NCBI RefSeq assembly: GCF_019200975.1
Contig: NZ_JAHTMR010000018.1
Location: forward strand, 36,704-100,703
Origin: Pseudomonas sp. PD9R
Lineage (GTDB): Bacteria > Pseudomonadota > Gammaproteobacteria > Pseudomonadales > Pseudomonadaceae
Direction: 5' to 3'
Length of the DNA: 64,000 bases
The notes under the pieces are model-generated. The model was given only the letters and a program-made list of their open reading frames with translations. It made no database searches and had not been told where the DNA came from. Positions within the stretch are counted from its first letter, which is position 1. Each line of letters opens with the position of its first letter. This document shows positions 8,647-17,158 of this stretch, in pieces. Both the position numbers and the translations under genes were made by a program.

Positions 8647-8856
8647 TTAACGCCGGTTACGCAAATGGTCACCGACCTCGAACTTGACGATCTCGGCAGT
8701 GCCCGAACCTTCGAAATGTCGGGAGAGTTCTGCGAGGAACCACCCCATGGCCGAGCGCCCACCCTGCAGGCGAAAGACCACGGTGCAGTACTCCTCGCAA
8801 TGTGGGTGGTGTGGTTGAATGGAGGGTGGAACGATGATGGGCAGTTGATCCAACAT
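8647..8856 (-). CDS. Small conserved ICE protein of unknown function
   Basis: 69 residues starting MLDQLPIIVPPSIQPHHPHC. I chose the ATG at 8856 because AGGAG lies seven bases upstream. The protein has an HPHCEEYC stretch that could bind a metal, and a central GGRSAMGWFLAELSRHFEGSGTAEIVKFEVGD segment resembling a small alpha/beta fold. It lies between parA and parB in the same direction, so it belongs to the partition operon. I do not recognise a function. Confidence 0.65.
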   Translation of the reverse strand: MLDQLPIIVPPSIQPHHPHCEEYCTVVFRLQGGRSAMGWFLAELSRHFEGSGTAEIVKFEVGDHLRNRR

Positions 8857-8941
8857 CAGAAGACTCCTAGCCAAACATGGTTGGCCTCAAGGTCGATCAA
8901 ACACAATGACTGGGTGAGAAATGCGGGCTTGGTGATTTGTC

Positions 8942-9784
8942 TCATTGAGCCTCCGCGCATCGGCTCACCGAAGAGATCGCTTCGCGCCATTCCGGAAACA
9001 GTTCGATGGCCAGCGCTTGCGTGGTTTCCAGCGCTGATGGCGAGCGTCGTTCCCGTGACTGGCGTGTCTCAATTAGGTGGACCGGTAGGCCGAGGGAGGC
9101 GGCATTGAGGTACGCCACTCGATCTGGAACTACCGTGTCTAAAACCGAGATGTGGGTAGCCCCAGCGAAAGTCTCGCGCAGGCCATGGATGATCATCCGG
9201 GTGTCCACCCGAATGGCATTCACCTGGTTCAGTAGCAGTCGTAAGGGTGGTGGTGGAATGCCCATGTGGCGGAATGGTTCGAGTTCGCTGAGTAGCTTCA
9301 AGGTGCCGCGCTGCAGTTCGCGGGCGGCGAGCATTTCCGGCGTGATGGGAGAGAGGGCTAGGTCGGAGGCCAGGATGGCCATCTCCAGCAGCACGCTACG
9401 TGCGCCCTGGGTGTCGATCAAAAGCAGGTCATAACTGGGGCGGAAGGCATCCAGCAAATTGCGCAGACGCAGTCGCCCATCAGGGGCATGCAGCAATAAG
9501 GTGCTCAGTCGGCCTTGATCGTCGTTGGAAAGGATCAAATCGAGCCCAGGGATGACCGTCTTGGAAACAATCTGTGCAGGCGTTGTAAGGTTGAGTGCGA
9601 TGAACTCGTATGCACCGGCATCAGCCTTCTGTTTCAAGGTGTAATAGCTGGAGAGGGTAGGTTGGCTATCCAGGTCCAGCAGCAGAACGCGCAGACCCGC
9701 ATCAGCCAGCAGACCGCCGAGATTGGCGGTCACCGTGGTTTTGCCTACCCCACCTTTAGTGGAAACCACCGATACCACACGCAT
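8942..9784 (-). CDS. parA: ParA/Soj family partition ATPase
   Basis: 280 residues. The deviant Walker A motif KGGVGKTT spans residues 10-17 of MRVVSVVSTKGGVGKTT; Walker A' is LLLDLDSQPTLSSY and Walker B is LLLIDTQGA. It is a cytoplasmic ATPase that, with ParB, segregates or stabilises the circular form of the element. In SPI-7/PFGI-1 type islands the soj/parA gene marks the end opposite the integrase, close to an attachment site, so the ICE boundary should be near. It starts four bases after the AlpA-like gene. Confidence 0.93.
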   Translation of the reverse strand: MRVVSVVSTKGGVGKTTVTANLGGLLADAGLRVLLLDLDSQPTLSSYYTLKQKADAGAYEFIALNLTTPAQIVSKTVIPGLDLILSNDDQGRLSTLLLHAPDGRLRLRNLLDAFRPSYDLLLIDTQGARSVLLEMAILASDLALSPITPEMLAARELQRGTLKLLSELEPFRHMGIPPPPLRLLLNQVNAIRVDTRMIIHGLRETFAGATHISVLDTVVPDRVAYLNAASLGLPVHLIETRQSRERRSPSALETTQALAIELFPEWREAISSVSRCAEAQ

Positions 9785-9788
9785 GGCA

Positions 9789-10028
9789 TCAGGCCTGCTG
9801 GCCTAAGCGCTCAGCGACCCACCGCTCGATCTCCAGCGAATCCCAGCCCACAGCCCGCAATCCAATGCGTTTAGCCTGAGGAAATTTCCCTTCTTTCATC
9901 AAGTTGTAGATGTGCGCACGCTTGAAGCCGGTTTTTCGCTCCACCTCGTCACGCCGCATGATGTGACGTTCTACCTGCAGTTGAGGTGCTTCAACGATGG
10001 GTGAGGATTGGCTGGACATGCTGGTCAC
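9789..10028 (-). CDS. AlpA family transcriptional regulator
   Basis: 79 residues. The segment RHIMRRDEVERKTGFKRAHIYNLMKEGKFPQAKRIGLRAVGWDSLEIERWV is the MerR-like helix-turn-helix of AlpA/prophage regulators. Such proteins control excision or the partition operon of integrating elements. It is the first gene of the parA-parB operon and is preceded by an inverted array of TTGCA half-sites that could be its operator. Confidence 0.88.
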   Translation of the reverse strand: MTSMSSQSSPIVEAPQLQVERHIMRRDEVERKTGFKRAHIYNLMKEGKFPQAKRIGLRAVGWDSLEIERWVAERLGQQA

Positions 10029-10093
10029 TCCTGGCGCGGAATGGCGCGTAGTGGGAAGTGACCTGAATTGAATAACAGAAAGGGGAGGGCGTC

Positions 10094-10126
10094 ATTGCAC
10101 TGCAATCGGGTGTGTTGCAATGCAAT
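10094..10126. promoter_or_regulatory. TTGCA inverted array, candidate operator of the ICE partition operon
   Basis: ATTGCACTGCAA (10094-10105) and TTGCAATGCAAT (10115-10126) form an inverted repeat with 11 of 12 matching positions and a nine-base centre. Each arm itself holds two TTGCA/TGCAA half-sites. It lies in the gap upstream of the AlpA-like gene and just downstream of the next minus-strand gene. Confidence 0.5.
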
Positions 10127-10134
10127 GTTTCAGT

Positions 10135-10887
10135 CTATTTGCTCTTTTTGAGGTTGCGATTGGCTGCGGCGAACTTTTCATCCAGCGTTCGTTTGCTCAG
10201 ACCGGGTACCTCGCTATGGCGTGCGATAACGGCATCGACGATTGCAGATTGGCTCTTGAACATGGATAGAGGGTGACCAGCAGGGGATTGGTCCAGGAAG
10301 AGATTGAGCAAAGCACCGATAATATTCTGATAGGTGAGTTCGCTACGATCGCTGAGCTGTCCGTGCGTTTTGACCATTGCTTTGAGGTCATCCCGTTCAA
10401 GCCCGATGGCCCGGAGATCTACTAAAATATCTTGGAGGTGATGCTGTAGCGTGTTCAGCTCTCGCAGGAGGGTATCCCGATCCGCTTGTAGCGCAAGGAA
10501 GGTTCCGATACTGACTTTTTCATGAGTGTCTCTGCCTGATTCAAACAGAAAGCCAGGCTTCTGATCGGGAAAATAAACCTGCATCCAGTGGCGCAAATCA
10601 GAGTGGCGGATTGTCAATTGATAAGGCTCCACATAGCTGCCCATAGGGACCGAAATACCGAGACAGCCATAAGTCAGTTCTCCATTACGTATCGCGTCGT
10701 AGATTTTTTCAGTGTTGGCGTGGAGGCACGGCCATTGGGGGAAGGTCGTGGACAGCACTGCGGGGCAATCCCTGGTGAACTCAAGAATCTGAGATTCATG
10801 AGCCATAAGATTGCACCAACGTATGGCGGCGTCGATGGGGCGATAAAACACTTTTGCCAGCGGATTGTAGCTATGGGGTGTGTACAT
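10135..10887 (-). CDS. ICE-end hypothetical protein
   Basis: 250 residues starting MYTPHSYNPLAKVFYRPIDAAIRWCNL. The middle part holds a leucine-rich stretch (LALQADRDTLLRELNTLQHHL) likely to form a coiled coil. The C-terminal 70 residues (LTYQNIIGALLNLFLD, KSQSAIVDAVIARHSEVPGLSKRTLDEKFAAANRNLKK) look like a small helical DNA-binding module. Proteins of this sort occur beside alpA/parA at the ends of PFGI-type elements. I do not know its function. It is the last recognisable ICE gene. Confidence 0.7.
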   Translation of the reverse strand: MYTPHSYNPLAKVFYRPIDAAIRWCNLMAHESQILEFTRDCPAVLSTTFPQWPCLHANTEKIYDAIRNGELTYGCLGISVPMGSYVEPYQLTIRHSDLRHWMQVYFPDQKPGFLFESGRDTHEKVSIGTFLALQADRDTLLRELNTLQHHLQDILVDLRAIGLERDDLKAMVKTHGQLSDRSELTYQNIIGALLNLFLDQSPAGHPLSMFKSQSAIVDAVIARHSEVPGLSKRTLDEKFAAANRNLKKSK

Positions 10888-11106
10888 AGGAGCGGCCTCA
10901 TGTCTGAGGGAACAGATCCGCTAGGTACGTTTAGAGGCTTGTACTGGTTTGAGCTTCCATGCGGTGACTGTTCCATAAAACGGTTCAATGTGTTGGCAAG
11001 TCGACATCCTGTTTGAATTCATCGGGAAAGGAATGGCGTTGTTTGGTCATCAGAGGTCTCTACCTGGCGAGCATTCCCGTGTAGTATGTGCAAAAGACTT
11101 TTTACT

Positions 11107-11128
11107 AAAAAAACCGCCCAATGGGCGG
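11107..11128 (-). terminator. Rho-independent terminator after the first oprD
   Basis: On the minus strand CCGCCC-loop-GGGCGG is followed by seven T residues, about 50 bases beyond the stop of the porin gene. Confidence 0.85.
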
Positions 11129-11178
11129 CAAAAGATACTTCGAGGCCAGTGGAGCGGTTCTCGAAGCCTTACACGCAA

Positions 11179-12423
11179 TCAAAATATGTTAAGTGGGTAC
11201 TCTGTGATAAGACGTAGCTCTTTTATGTCTGATTTAAAGTCGCTGCGATAGTCGGCGTAACGAACTCGCGCGCTCAGTCCCTTAGCGCGACCACTTTGCA
11301 CTACATAACCTATTTGATAGTCAGTCTCCCACTCTTTCCCGTCATCCACTGCACTTGACACTTTGATGTTGTCACCCGCAGCATAACGCGCCATGAAAGT
11401 CAGGCCTGGGATGCCAACTTGTGAAAAGTTAAAGTCATATCTTAACTGCCAAGATTTTTCGTCTTCATTAACACCGTCCATGATCTGAATATAGTTGGCT
11501 AAGTACAGAGTGTCCGTCCCGTCTATAAGATACATATGAGCACCTCGACCGCGGGTTTGCTGATCAGCTACAGTAAAGGTACTGCCGAGATAGGAGTAGC
11601 TGCCTTGAAGACTGAACGCAAAGTTATCTAAATTTCCGCCGAGTTCATGCCCAATACTTTTCTGCTGATACGCATTGTATTGTAGGGTTACTGCCTGGTC
11701 AGCATCCAAACTATGTGACCAGTCAACACCGACAAAACGGTTATCCCAGTAGTTCTGTATACTCGATGCGTATAGGGAAGCTTTGAGCTCTTTGGTAAAA
11801 TCATACTTACCGCCCAAATAATCAGCATCCTCCAAAGGACCCGATGCATGATCAGTCTGATCTCTACGACGTAATGATGTTAGGTGACCCGCTTCGATGA
11901 GAAGATTTGAAATTTCCGTGCTACTCAGAGTCACGCCTTCTACCGTTTCGGGAAGTAAACGGGAGTCTCCGTTCGAGAAAACGGGGTTATGGACAATCTG
12001 ACCGCCTACCTTTAAAATACTATTTGATATTTTTACCTTAACTGCTCCTACCGCCTTGGAGTATTCGTCTTGAGCTTCATCAATCCCAGGTACGCCATTA
12101 CCTGAGCTAGCAAGAAGGCCAGTACCAATACGATCGGAACTGCTATCAAGTTTCAAACCGAACATGCCGATTGTTTCTACTCCGAAGCCGACTATGCCGG
12201 GAGTATACCCAGTGTTGAACTTCGCAATAATACCATGCGCCCACTCTCGGCGCTGGCTCTGTTTGACTTTATCTCCTGAGTAGTCCCGATCAAAATAATA
12301 ATTTCGGTTAAGTACGCTGAGCGTACTCTTCTTGACAAAATCAGACTCCGAAACATCCGAAGCAAATGTGTAGGCACTCCCCAACAACAGCACTGCAGCC
12401 GCGACAGCCAATAATACTTTCAT
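11179..12423 (-). CDS. OprD-family outer membrane porin
   Basis: 414 residues with a signal peptide ending near YTFASD. Family hallmarks are LSVLNRNYYFDRDY, the REWAHGIIAKFNTGYTPG segment, a SRLLPETVEGV loop, and the final beta strand ending in phenylalanine (RLITEYPLNIF). OprD porins admit basic amino acids and other small carboxylates across the outer membrane. Its place beside hutH and the histidine island suggests it imports the island's substrate. It starts by ATG with AGAGG upstream. Base composition is lower in GC than the ICE genes next to it. Confidence 0.88.
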   Translation of the reverse strand: MKVLLAVAAAVLLLGSAYTFASDVSESDFVKKSTLSVLNRNYYFDRDYSGDKVKQSQRREWAHGIIAKFNTGYTPGIVGFGVETIGMFGLKLDSSSDRIGTGLLASSGNGVPGIDEAQDEYSKAVGAVKVKISNSILKVGGQIVHNPVFSNGDSRLLPETVEGVTLSSTEISNLLIEAGHLTSLRRRDQTDHASGPLEDADYLGGKYDFTKELKASLYASSIQNYWDNRFVGVDWSHSLDADQAVTLQYNAYQQKSIGHELGGNLDNFAFSLQGSYSYLGSTFTVADQQTRGRGAHMYLIDGTDTLYLANYIQIMDGVNEDEKSWQLRYDFNFSQVGIPGLTFMARYAAGDNIKVSSAVDDGKEWETDYQIGYVVQSGRAKGLSARVRYADYRSDFKSDIKELRLITEYPLNIF

Positions 12424-12934
12424 AACATGCCTCTTTTTAAGTTATGGCATACATCAGGTTTTTTTTATTTTTACCGAGTAGTTATTATTCGCGCAACACA
12501 AAACCATACCAACATCCCACGCAGTAGGAATGTCAACTTTCCTAGCCCGAAATGCAAACACCATCTTAAAGTTTTATAGCGCGCCTATTCCAATGGGGGC
12601 AAGAAAACGCTGTCCAATTCTCGTACAGAAAATTTTAAAATCAGCTATTGAAGAAAATAGCCTCGCCGTAGAAACCTAATTTCTGGACAAAACCATTTAT
12701 AGCTTCTTATCAACATTCCAAATTCGAAGGCATCGAGCATTTCCACTTACCAGCGTTTGGGCGCTTTCAAACCTTCCCGTCGCCATCCGTGGCATGCTCA
12801 TATTACTCAAACGACCAGCAGGCTACCTGATCAACTTAATATGGCGAGGACGGGGAGTCTTCAGCCCTTCAAACCATCAAAACAACACAAACTTACCGAA
12901 AACTCACATTCACCATATGACAAATGGTAACTAT
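12424..12934. other. Intergenic AT-rich region, nothing recognised
   Basis: About 510 bases between the porin promoter region and the hutH stop. Reading all frames I see no protein remnant, clear terminator or repeat that I can name. Confidence 0.4.
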
Positions 12935-14467
12935 TTATATTGTTTCCATTGTCGAAGCAAAAGAGCAAGGTGAGTACTTGGCAAAACTGCCGTTTCGAAC
13001 CAATGAATAAGCTGCCACAAGATCGGGAGCAAAATATCTGTCAGCGTCATAGTGAGCGACTTCTTGACGGATAGTTTGCATCGCCAATTGGAGTGTAGAG
13101 CTAGTCTTAAGAGGACCACGCAAGTCCACGCCCTGAGCTGCAGCCAAAAGTTCAATGGCTAGAATGTGCGCCACATTATCAGCAATATCGGTCAAGCGGC
13201 GGGCGGCGTAGGTCGCCATGGATACGTGGTCCTCCTGGTTAGCGGAGGTAGGGATTGAATCAACAGAAGCTGGATGCGCAAGTGACTTGTTTTCTGATGC
13301 AAGTGCGGCGGCAGTAACATGTGCAATCATAAAGCCGGAATTGATACCACCATCTTTGACTAAGAATGGAGGTAGACGAGAAAGCGTTGCATCAATCAAA
13401 AGTGCAATACGACGCTCCGCAATCGACCCAATTTCACAGGCAGCAATAGCTAGGTTATCCGCAGCAAAAGCCACCGGCTCAGCGTGGAAATTACCTCCTG
13501 AGATAACCTCTCCAGTTTCGGGAAAGATCAGCGGATTGTCAGAAACAGCGTTCGCTTCAATCAGCAGTATGTTGGCGGCATGCCGAATCTGATCGAGGCA
13601 AGCTCCCATAACTTGAGGCTGACACCGCAGACTGTACGGGTCTTGCACTTTTTCGCAATCAGCATGCGACAGGTTAATCTCAGAGCCTTTAAGAAGAGTT
13701 CGGTAAGCTGCGGCAGCATCAATCTGACCTTGATGGCCTCGAAGCGCATGAATACGGTGATCAAAAGGTGCAACTGAACCCATAGCAGCATCGACCGACA
13801 GCGCACCTGCAACGAGAGCAGTGCTAAATAGGTCCTCAATCGCAAACAGATTCTGTATCGCGAGAGCAGCAGATGCCTGGGTTCCGTTAAGCAGGGCGAG
13901 CCCTTCCTTAGCTTGCAATGTAAGCGGATCGAGCCCGACAAGCTGCAATCCATCGAGAGCGCTCATGCGCTCACCCTTCACATGCACCTCACCGAATCCG
14001 ATCAGCGTAGCTGACATGTGCGCAAGAGGAGCCAAGTCACCAGAGGCGCCTACGGAGCCTTTCACCGGGATTACAGGTAGCACATCCGCATTGAAGAGCT
14101 TGACCATGGCTTCCATCACTTCCAGACGGATTCCAGAGTTGCCACGGCCAAGGCTCGACAATTTGAGCGCTATCAAGAGGCGAACCACCGGTCGCGGCAT
14201 TGGTTCACCCACGCCGACCGAGTGAGACAGCACCAGATTTTTCTGAAGCAACTCAAGCTGGTCGCTAGGGATGTGCGTGCTTGCCAGCAAACCAAAACCT
14301 GTGTTGATGCCGTACGCAGGTGCCCCTTTGGCAACAATTGCTTGAACGGTACGAGCACCCGCCTCGATAGCATCGAAGCTGGCCGGGTCGAGTTCGAGAG
14401 AGACGTTTTCACGCGCAATGCGGCGCAACTGGCTCAAGGTGAGTTTGCCAGGTGTTAGCTTAATCAT
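12935..14467 (-). CDS. hutH: Histidine ammonia-lyase
   Basis: 510 residues from MIKLTPGKLTLSQLRRI. The enzyme removes ammonia from L-histidine to give urocanate, in the cytoplasm. The self-forming MIO cofactor site is ASGDLAPLAH with Ala141-Ser142-Gly143, and the family motifs YGINTGFG and LLNGTQAS are intact. The ATG at 14467 follows GGGGA and gives the normal length; the longer open frame to 14575 is only read-through into the promoter. A promoter (TTGAAT, 17 bp, TATATT) and a palindrome lie just upstream. It is divergent from the DUF3830 pair and far from hutU, unlike the compact hut operon usual in pseudomonads. Confidence 0.95.
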   Translation of the reverse strand: MIKLTPGKLTLSQLRRIARENVSLELDPASFDAIEAGARTVQAIVAKGAPAYGINTGFGLLASTHIPSDQLELLQKNLVLSHSVGVGEPMPRPVVRLLIALKLSSLGRGNSGIRLEVMEAMVKLFNADVLPVIPVKGSVGASGDLAPLAHMSATLIGFGEVHVKGERMSALDGLQLVGLDPLTLQAKEGLALLNGTQASAALAIQNLFAIEDLFSTALVAGALSVDAAMGSVAPFDHRIHALRGHQGQIDAAAAYRTLLKGSEINLSHADCEKVQDPYSLRCQPQVMGACLDQIRHAANILLIEANAVSDNPLIFPETGEVISGGNFHAEPVAFAADNLAIAACEIGSIAERRIALLIDATLSRLPPFLVKDGGINSGFMIAHVTAAALASENKSLAHPASVDSIPTSANQEDHVSMATYAARRLTDIADNVAHILAIELLAAAQGVDLRGPLKTSSTLQLAMQTIRQEVAHYDADRYFAPDLVAAYSLVRNGSFAKYSPCSFASTMETI

Positions 14468-14510
14468 GCCGATTTCCCCTATGAATGAAGGACGAATGAA
14501 CAGTGAGCGA

Positions 14511-14539
14511 AATATACATGAATGTATTTTTTCATTCAA
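14511..14539 (-). promoter_or_regulatory. hutH promoter with overlapping palindrome
   Basis: On the minus strand TTGAAT (14534-14539) and TATATT (14511-14516) are spaced by 17 bases. The palindrome ATACAT-GA-ATGTAT at 14514-14527 overlaps the -10 box, the position expected for a repressor site, possibly of the RpiR or GntR regulator of this island. Confidence 0.6.
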
Positions 14540-14553
14540 TACCAAGTGAAAAA

Positions 14554-14581
14554 TTGTTACATCCATCGTAAACACTATGAT
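14554..14581 (+). promoter_or_regulatory. Promoter of the DUF3830 operon
   Basis: TTGTTA (14554-14559), a 16-base spacer and TATGAT (14576-14581) lie upstream of the DUF3830 start and immediately next to the divergent hutH promoter. The two operons could share one control region. Confidence 0.5.
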
Positions 14582-14722
14582 TTACAGGGGCTTAAGACAG
14601 ACGAAGCGACAGCTGCACGCTACCAGCCACCACCGTTAATCTGAATCGTTGCATGGATGAATGAAATGTTTTATTCTTCGTCTCGCCGCAAACATAAAAA
14701 CTTTCAGAACGATGGAGTTCCC

Positions 14723-15142
14723 ATGTCAACGAACCTGCTCGAGTTTCACGCGCCGGGCCCGGATATTAAGTTCCGTGTCCAACTGCTTAACCAAGAAAAC
14801 CCTGACGTCATCGCACAGGTCCTTGAGCAATTGCCACTTGATACCGTGCTTGGCCACGTCGTCATTTCTGGCGAAGCCATTTGGATGCCAACCAAGATTG
14901 TTCATTTGGGTAAGTCGAATATGGTGAAACGGACGCCCGGCGCTGTGTACCTGTACGCTCCAGGCCAAACAATTTGCCTGACCTACGGCGCCATCACTGA
15001 AAGCGCGCTAGTCAACAAATTTGGGCAAGTTCTCGATAGTGACCTGCCAGCGCTGTCGAAACTCGGCGAATTTGTCTTCGCACAGACGATCACCGAACCG
15101 CGCCGGAGTGTCATCAATATTACCGTTCGGAGGGCTTCATAA
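14723..15142 (+). CDS. DUF3830 cyclophilin-like protein (cucumopine synthase N-domain like)
   Basis: 139 residues beginning MSTNLLEFHAPGPDIKFRV. The pattern (LGHVVISGEAIWMP, GAVYLYAPGQTICLTYG, PALSKLGEFVFAQT) is that of DUF3830, a cyclophilin-like beta barrel. From memory, the opine enzyme cucumopine synthase combines this barrel with a C-terminal helical bundle. The next gene encodes a helical protein of the right size, so the two could be subunits of a split enzyme acting on histidine and 2-oxoglutarate or on their condensation product. The ATG at 14723 has GGAG upstream; its stop overlaps the next start (TAATG). Divergence from hutH supports a histidine link. The family is fairly sure; the activity is a hypothesis. 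Confidence 0.75.
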   Translation: MSTNLLEFHAPGPDIKFRVQLLNQENPDVIAQVLEQLPLDTVLGHVVISGEAIWMPTKIVHLGKSNMVKRTPGAVYLYAPGQTICLTYGAITESALVNKFGQVLDSDLPALSKLGEFVFAQTITEPRRSVINITVRRAS

Positions 15143-15687
15143 TGTCCGGCATTAAGAAATTTGAAGGTAACTGGCGCGAAGCCAAAGCAGAGATTGATCG
15201 CCAAGTCGAACGCGTATGGCTGACAGAGCCTGAAGAAATTCAGAAAATTCGCTGGGGCATCATCGATAGCGGCGCCGGCAGCGGCCAACAATCTTTCAGC
15301 GTCTTGGTCCACCTCGAAGCGTATTTGATGTTGGTAGGCGCAGACGTGACCTATCGCTTTCTCAAGGTTTCCCAGTATCCGGATGTAGAGCTTCCGACGC
15401 TCATTAAGATGACTCGTGAGTTTCTGACCGGTACGTTTAACGTGTTCGAGTTCATGACCGACTTGGGTCTGACGAATATGCATGAAGTAGGGCAAATGTT
15501 TAGCGATGCCCTCGATACCTTGGAAACCAAAGAAGAATACGTCCAGCTCACTGGCTCTATGATGACCTATGTGATCCGTATGCATCGCTGGATCCACTTC
15601 ATTTTCCCATGGAATCTGGGCGTAGCCTTCCCTCACCGTCAACCAGAAGAAGTTGCGGCTATCGCCGGAATTTTGACTAAAGCGTGA
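15142..15687 (+). CDS. Helical partner of the DUF3830 protein (cucumopine synthase C-domain like?)
   Basis: 181 residues, MSGIKKFEGNWREAKAEIDRQ, predominantly helical with aromatic and histidine-rich segments (YVIRMHRWIHFIFPWNLG, FNVFEFMTDLGLTNMHEVGQM). No signal peptide or membrane anchor is apparent. It is translationally coupled to the DUF3830 gene by a one-base overlap, which argues for a complex. The combined length of about 320 residues is near that of single-chain cucumopine synthase, whose C-terminal domain is a helical bundle. I recognise this only by architecture, not by specific motifs. Confidence 0.6.
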   Translation: MSGIKKFEGNWREAKAEIDRQVERVWLTEPEEIQKIRWGIIDSGAGSGQQSFSVLVHLEAYLMLVGADVTYRFLKVSQYPDVELPTLIKMTREFLTGTFNVFEFMTDLGLTNMHEVGQMFSDALDTLETKEEYVQLTGSMMTYVIRMHRWIHFIFPWNLGVAFPHRQPEEVAAIAGILTKA

Positions 15688-15741
15688 AAATTTACATTCA
15701 GTAATAGGCGATGCGGTCCTAGTACAGTGATCGCGCGTAGC

Positions 15742-15793
15742 GCCCCGTCCTTCACCACGCATGATGCTATGGTGGAGTCGGGGCATAATTTTG
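15742..15793 (+). terminator. Terminator of the DUF3830 operon
   Basis: GCCCCG...CTTCACCA pairs with TGGTGGAG...CGGGGC around a 12-base loop and is followed by ATAATTTT. It ends the two-gene operon before the RpiR gene. Confidence 0.7.
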
Positions 15794-15906
15794 CAATATA
15801 CTAAATCTGATGGCCTTGTTACCGTGTACTTACGGTACCAATCTTGCTTTGCTATCGAGTAACATGCCAAGCTTGCTAGTATTTACTCTAAAACTTGGAG
15901 ATACCC

Positions 15907-16815
15907 TTGGCTGTCAGAGCTCGTAGCCCAAAAAATAAATCTGATGCGCTAGGACCTCAAGCTGCGGCTGATCCTACGCTACTGCGCAACGAGCTTGAAC
16001 GAAGGCTTGAGGGCCGGCGCCTCACTCCTGCTCACCGCCGAATCACACAGATTCTGGTGCAGCATGCTGCCGACGTAGGTTATCTGACCAGTATGGAGTT
16101 AGCTCAACTGGCAAATGTAAGTCAGCCATCAGTGTCTCGCTTTGCAGTAGCATTGGGGTTCCCCGGCTTTCAAGAAATGCGGCGGGCTCTTCGTTCTCTC
16201 ACTGAACCTTCCACAACAGCAAATACCAATACTCACAATGCCAACAAGTATCAGGTCGCCGCGGCAGCAGAAGCGCGCAATCTCATGGAGTTGTCAGAGC
16301 AACTTGAGGACATGGCTCGAATTAGAGAGTTTGGAAGCGCGCTAGCGGGATCAGCTCCACTCCTAGTTTTAGGGCTCCGCGCATCCGCGGGACTTGCAAC
16401 TCAATTTGCCTATTTTGCAGCTAAAATCCACCCTGATGTTCGGCTCATTACTAATGGTGGATCGATTTCCGAGGACCAGATTGAGCAGGCAAAGGAAGCT
16501 GGAGCAACATGTATTCTTAGTTTTGCCATGCCACTTTATCCTCGCGAAACAATACAAGCGCTTCAATATGCCAGGCAGGTTGGTCTCGATCTTGCTGTTG
16601 TTTCCGATCCGGCGTTTCCTACGCAAGGACTCGCTCCAGACTTCAGTCTTTCAACTCGCATTTGTTCGTCGTTGGTTTTCGATTCCAGCGTATCTAGCGC
16701 TTTTCTAGTTACAGTTCTCCTAGAAGCTATGTGCGATGCTATGCCAGACGGAGGAGAAGCTCGTCTAGAAGCAGGTGACCGGTCATCTATGCGTCGAAAA
16801 GTGTTTATACGCTGA
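15907..16815 (+). CDS. RpiR/MurR family transcriptional regulator
   Basis: About 302 residues. The N-terminal HTH_6 domain contains TSMELAQLANVSQPSVSRFAVALGFPGFQEMRRALRSL. The C-terminal SIS domain binds a small ligand (APLLVLGLRASAGLATQFAYF, CILSFAMPLYPRETIQALQYAR). I prefer the TTG at 15907, which has GGAG seven bases upstream, over the TTG at 15895. Lying just after the DUF3830 operon and across from hutH, it is the likely sensor of the island. The last 20 residues after AMPDGG diverge from the usual family ending. A decayed second copy of its SIS domain lies at about 19.0-19.3 kb. Confidence 0.88.
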   Translation: MAVRARSPKNKSDALGPQAAADPTLLRNELERRLEGRRLTPAHRRITQILVQHAADVGYLTSMELAQLANVSQPSVSRFAVALGFPGFQEMRRALRSLTEPSTTANTNTHNANKYQVAAAAEARNLMELSEQLEDMARIREFGSALAGSAPLLVLGLRASAGLATQFAYFAAKIHPDVRLITNGGSISEDQIEQAKEAGATCILSFAMPLYPRETIQALQYARQVGLDLAVVSDPAFPTQGLAPDFSLSTRICSSLVFDSSVSSAFLVTVLLEAMCDAMPDGGEARLEAGDRSSMRRKVFIR

Positions 16816-16926
16816 TGCCCATATGTCCTGGTGTCATTAACTGTTCGCCTCATAGGCCTAAAAGTTAGCTCTTGTTAGAGGTGTCATGATAGGCCTAAGT
16901 CGTTTCGGTACCGATAAATTGCTCGC

Positions 16927-17158
16927 CTAGGATTGACCTTTTCCCTGCAAATAATCGTTAATCATCGTCAGGATCGCTGGCGCCAATTTATGCTTTTCCA
17001 GTAAGTACCGTAAACTCATGATTGTGGTGTCTTCGGGGATCGGCGCGCTCAGATTCAGAAGCACGAACTGGCGTAAGTACGTGATTTCATAAAGCGCTTA
17101 TTTCCACGGCTGGATCGCTGAGGGAGAACCTGTTTAGCAACAGATGAATATGCAGCAC
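16927..17158 (-). pseudogene. IS5-family transposase fragment (middle part)
   Basis: On the minus strand one frame reads VLHIHLLLNRFSLSDPAVE. After a one-base insertion the next frame reads ALYEITYLRQFVLLNLSAPIPEDTT, then LRYLLEKHKLAPAILTMIND, ending at a TAG at 16927. This is the conserved N-terminal to central part of IS5-type transposases, which normally run past 300 residues. The N-terminus and the catalytic DDE core are missing. A complementary N-terminal fragment lies at 26.2-26.3 kb. Confidence 0.8.

Noticed and set aside
10888..11106. tRNA or attachment site at the ICE end
   Set aside because: I searched by eye for a tRNA 3' end and a direct repeat and saw neither.
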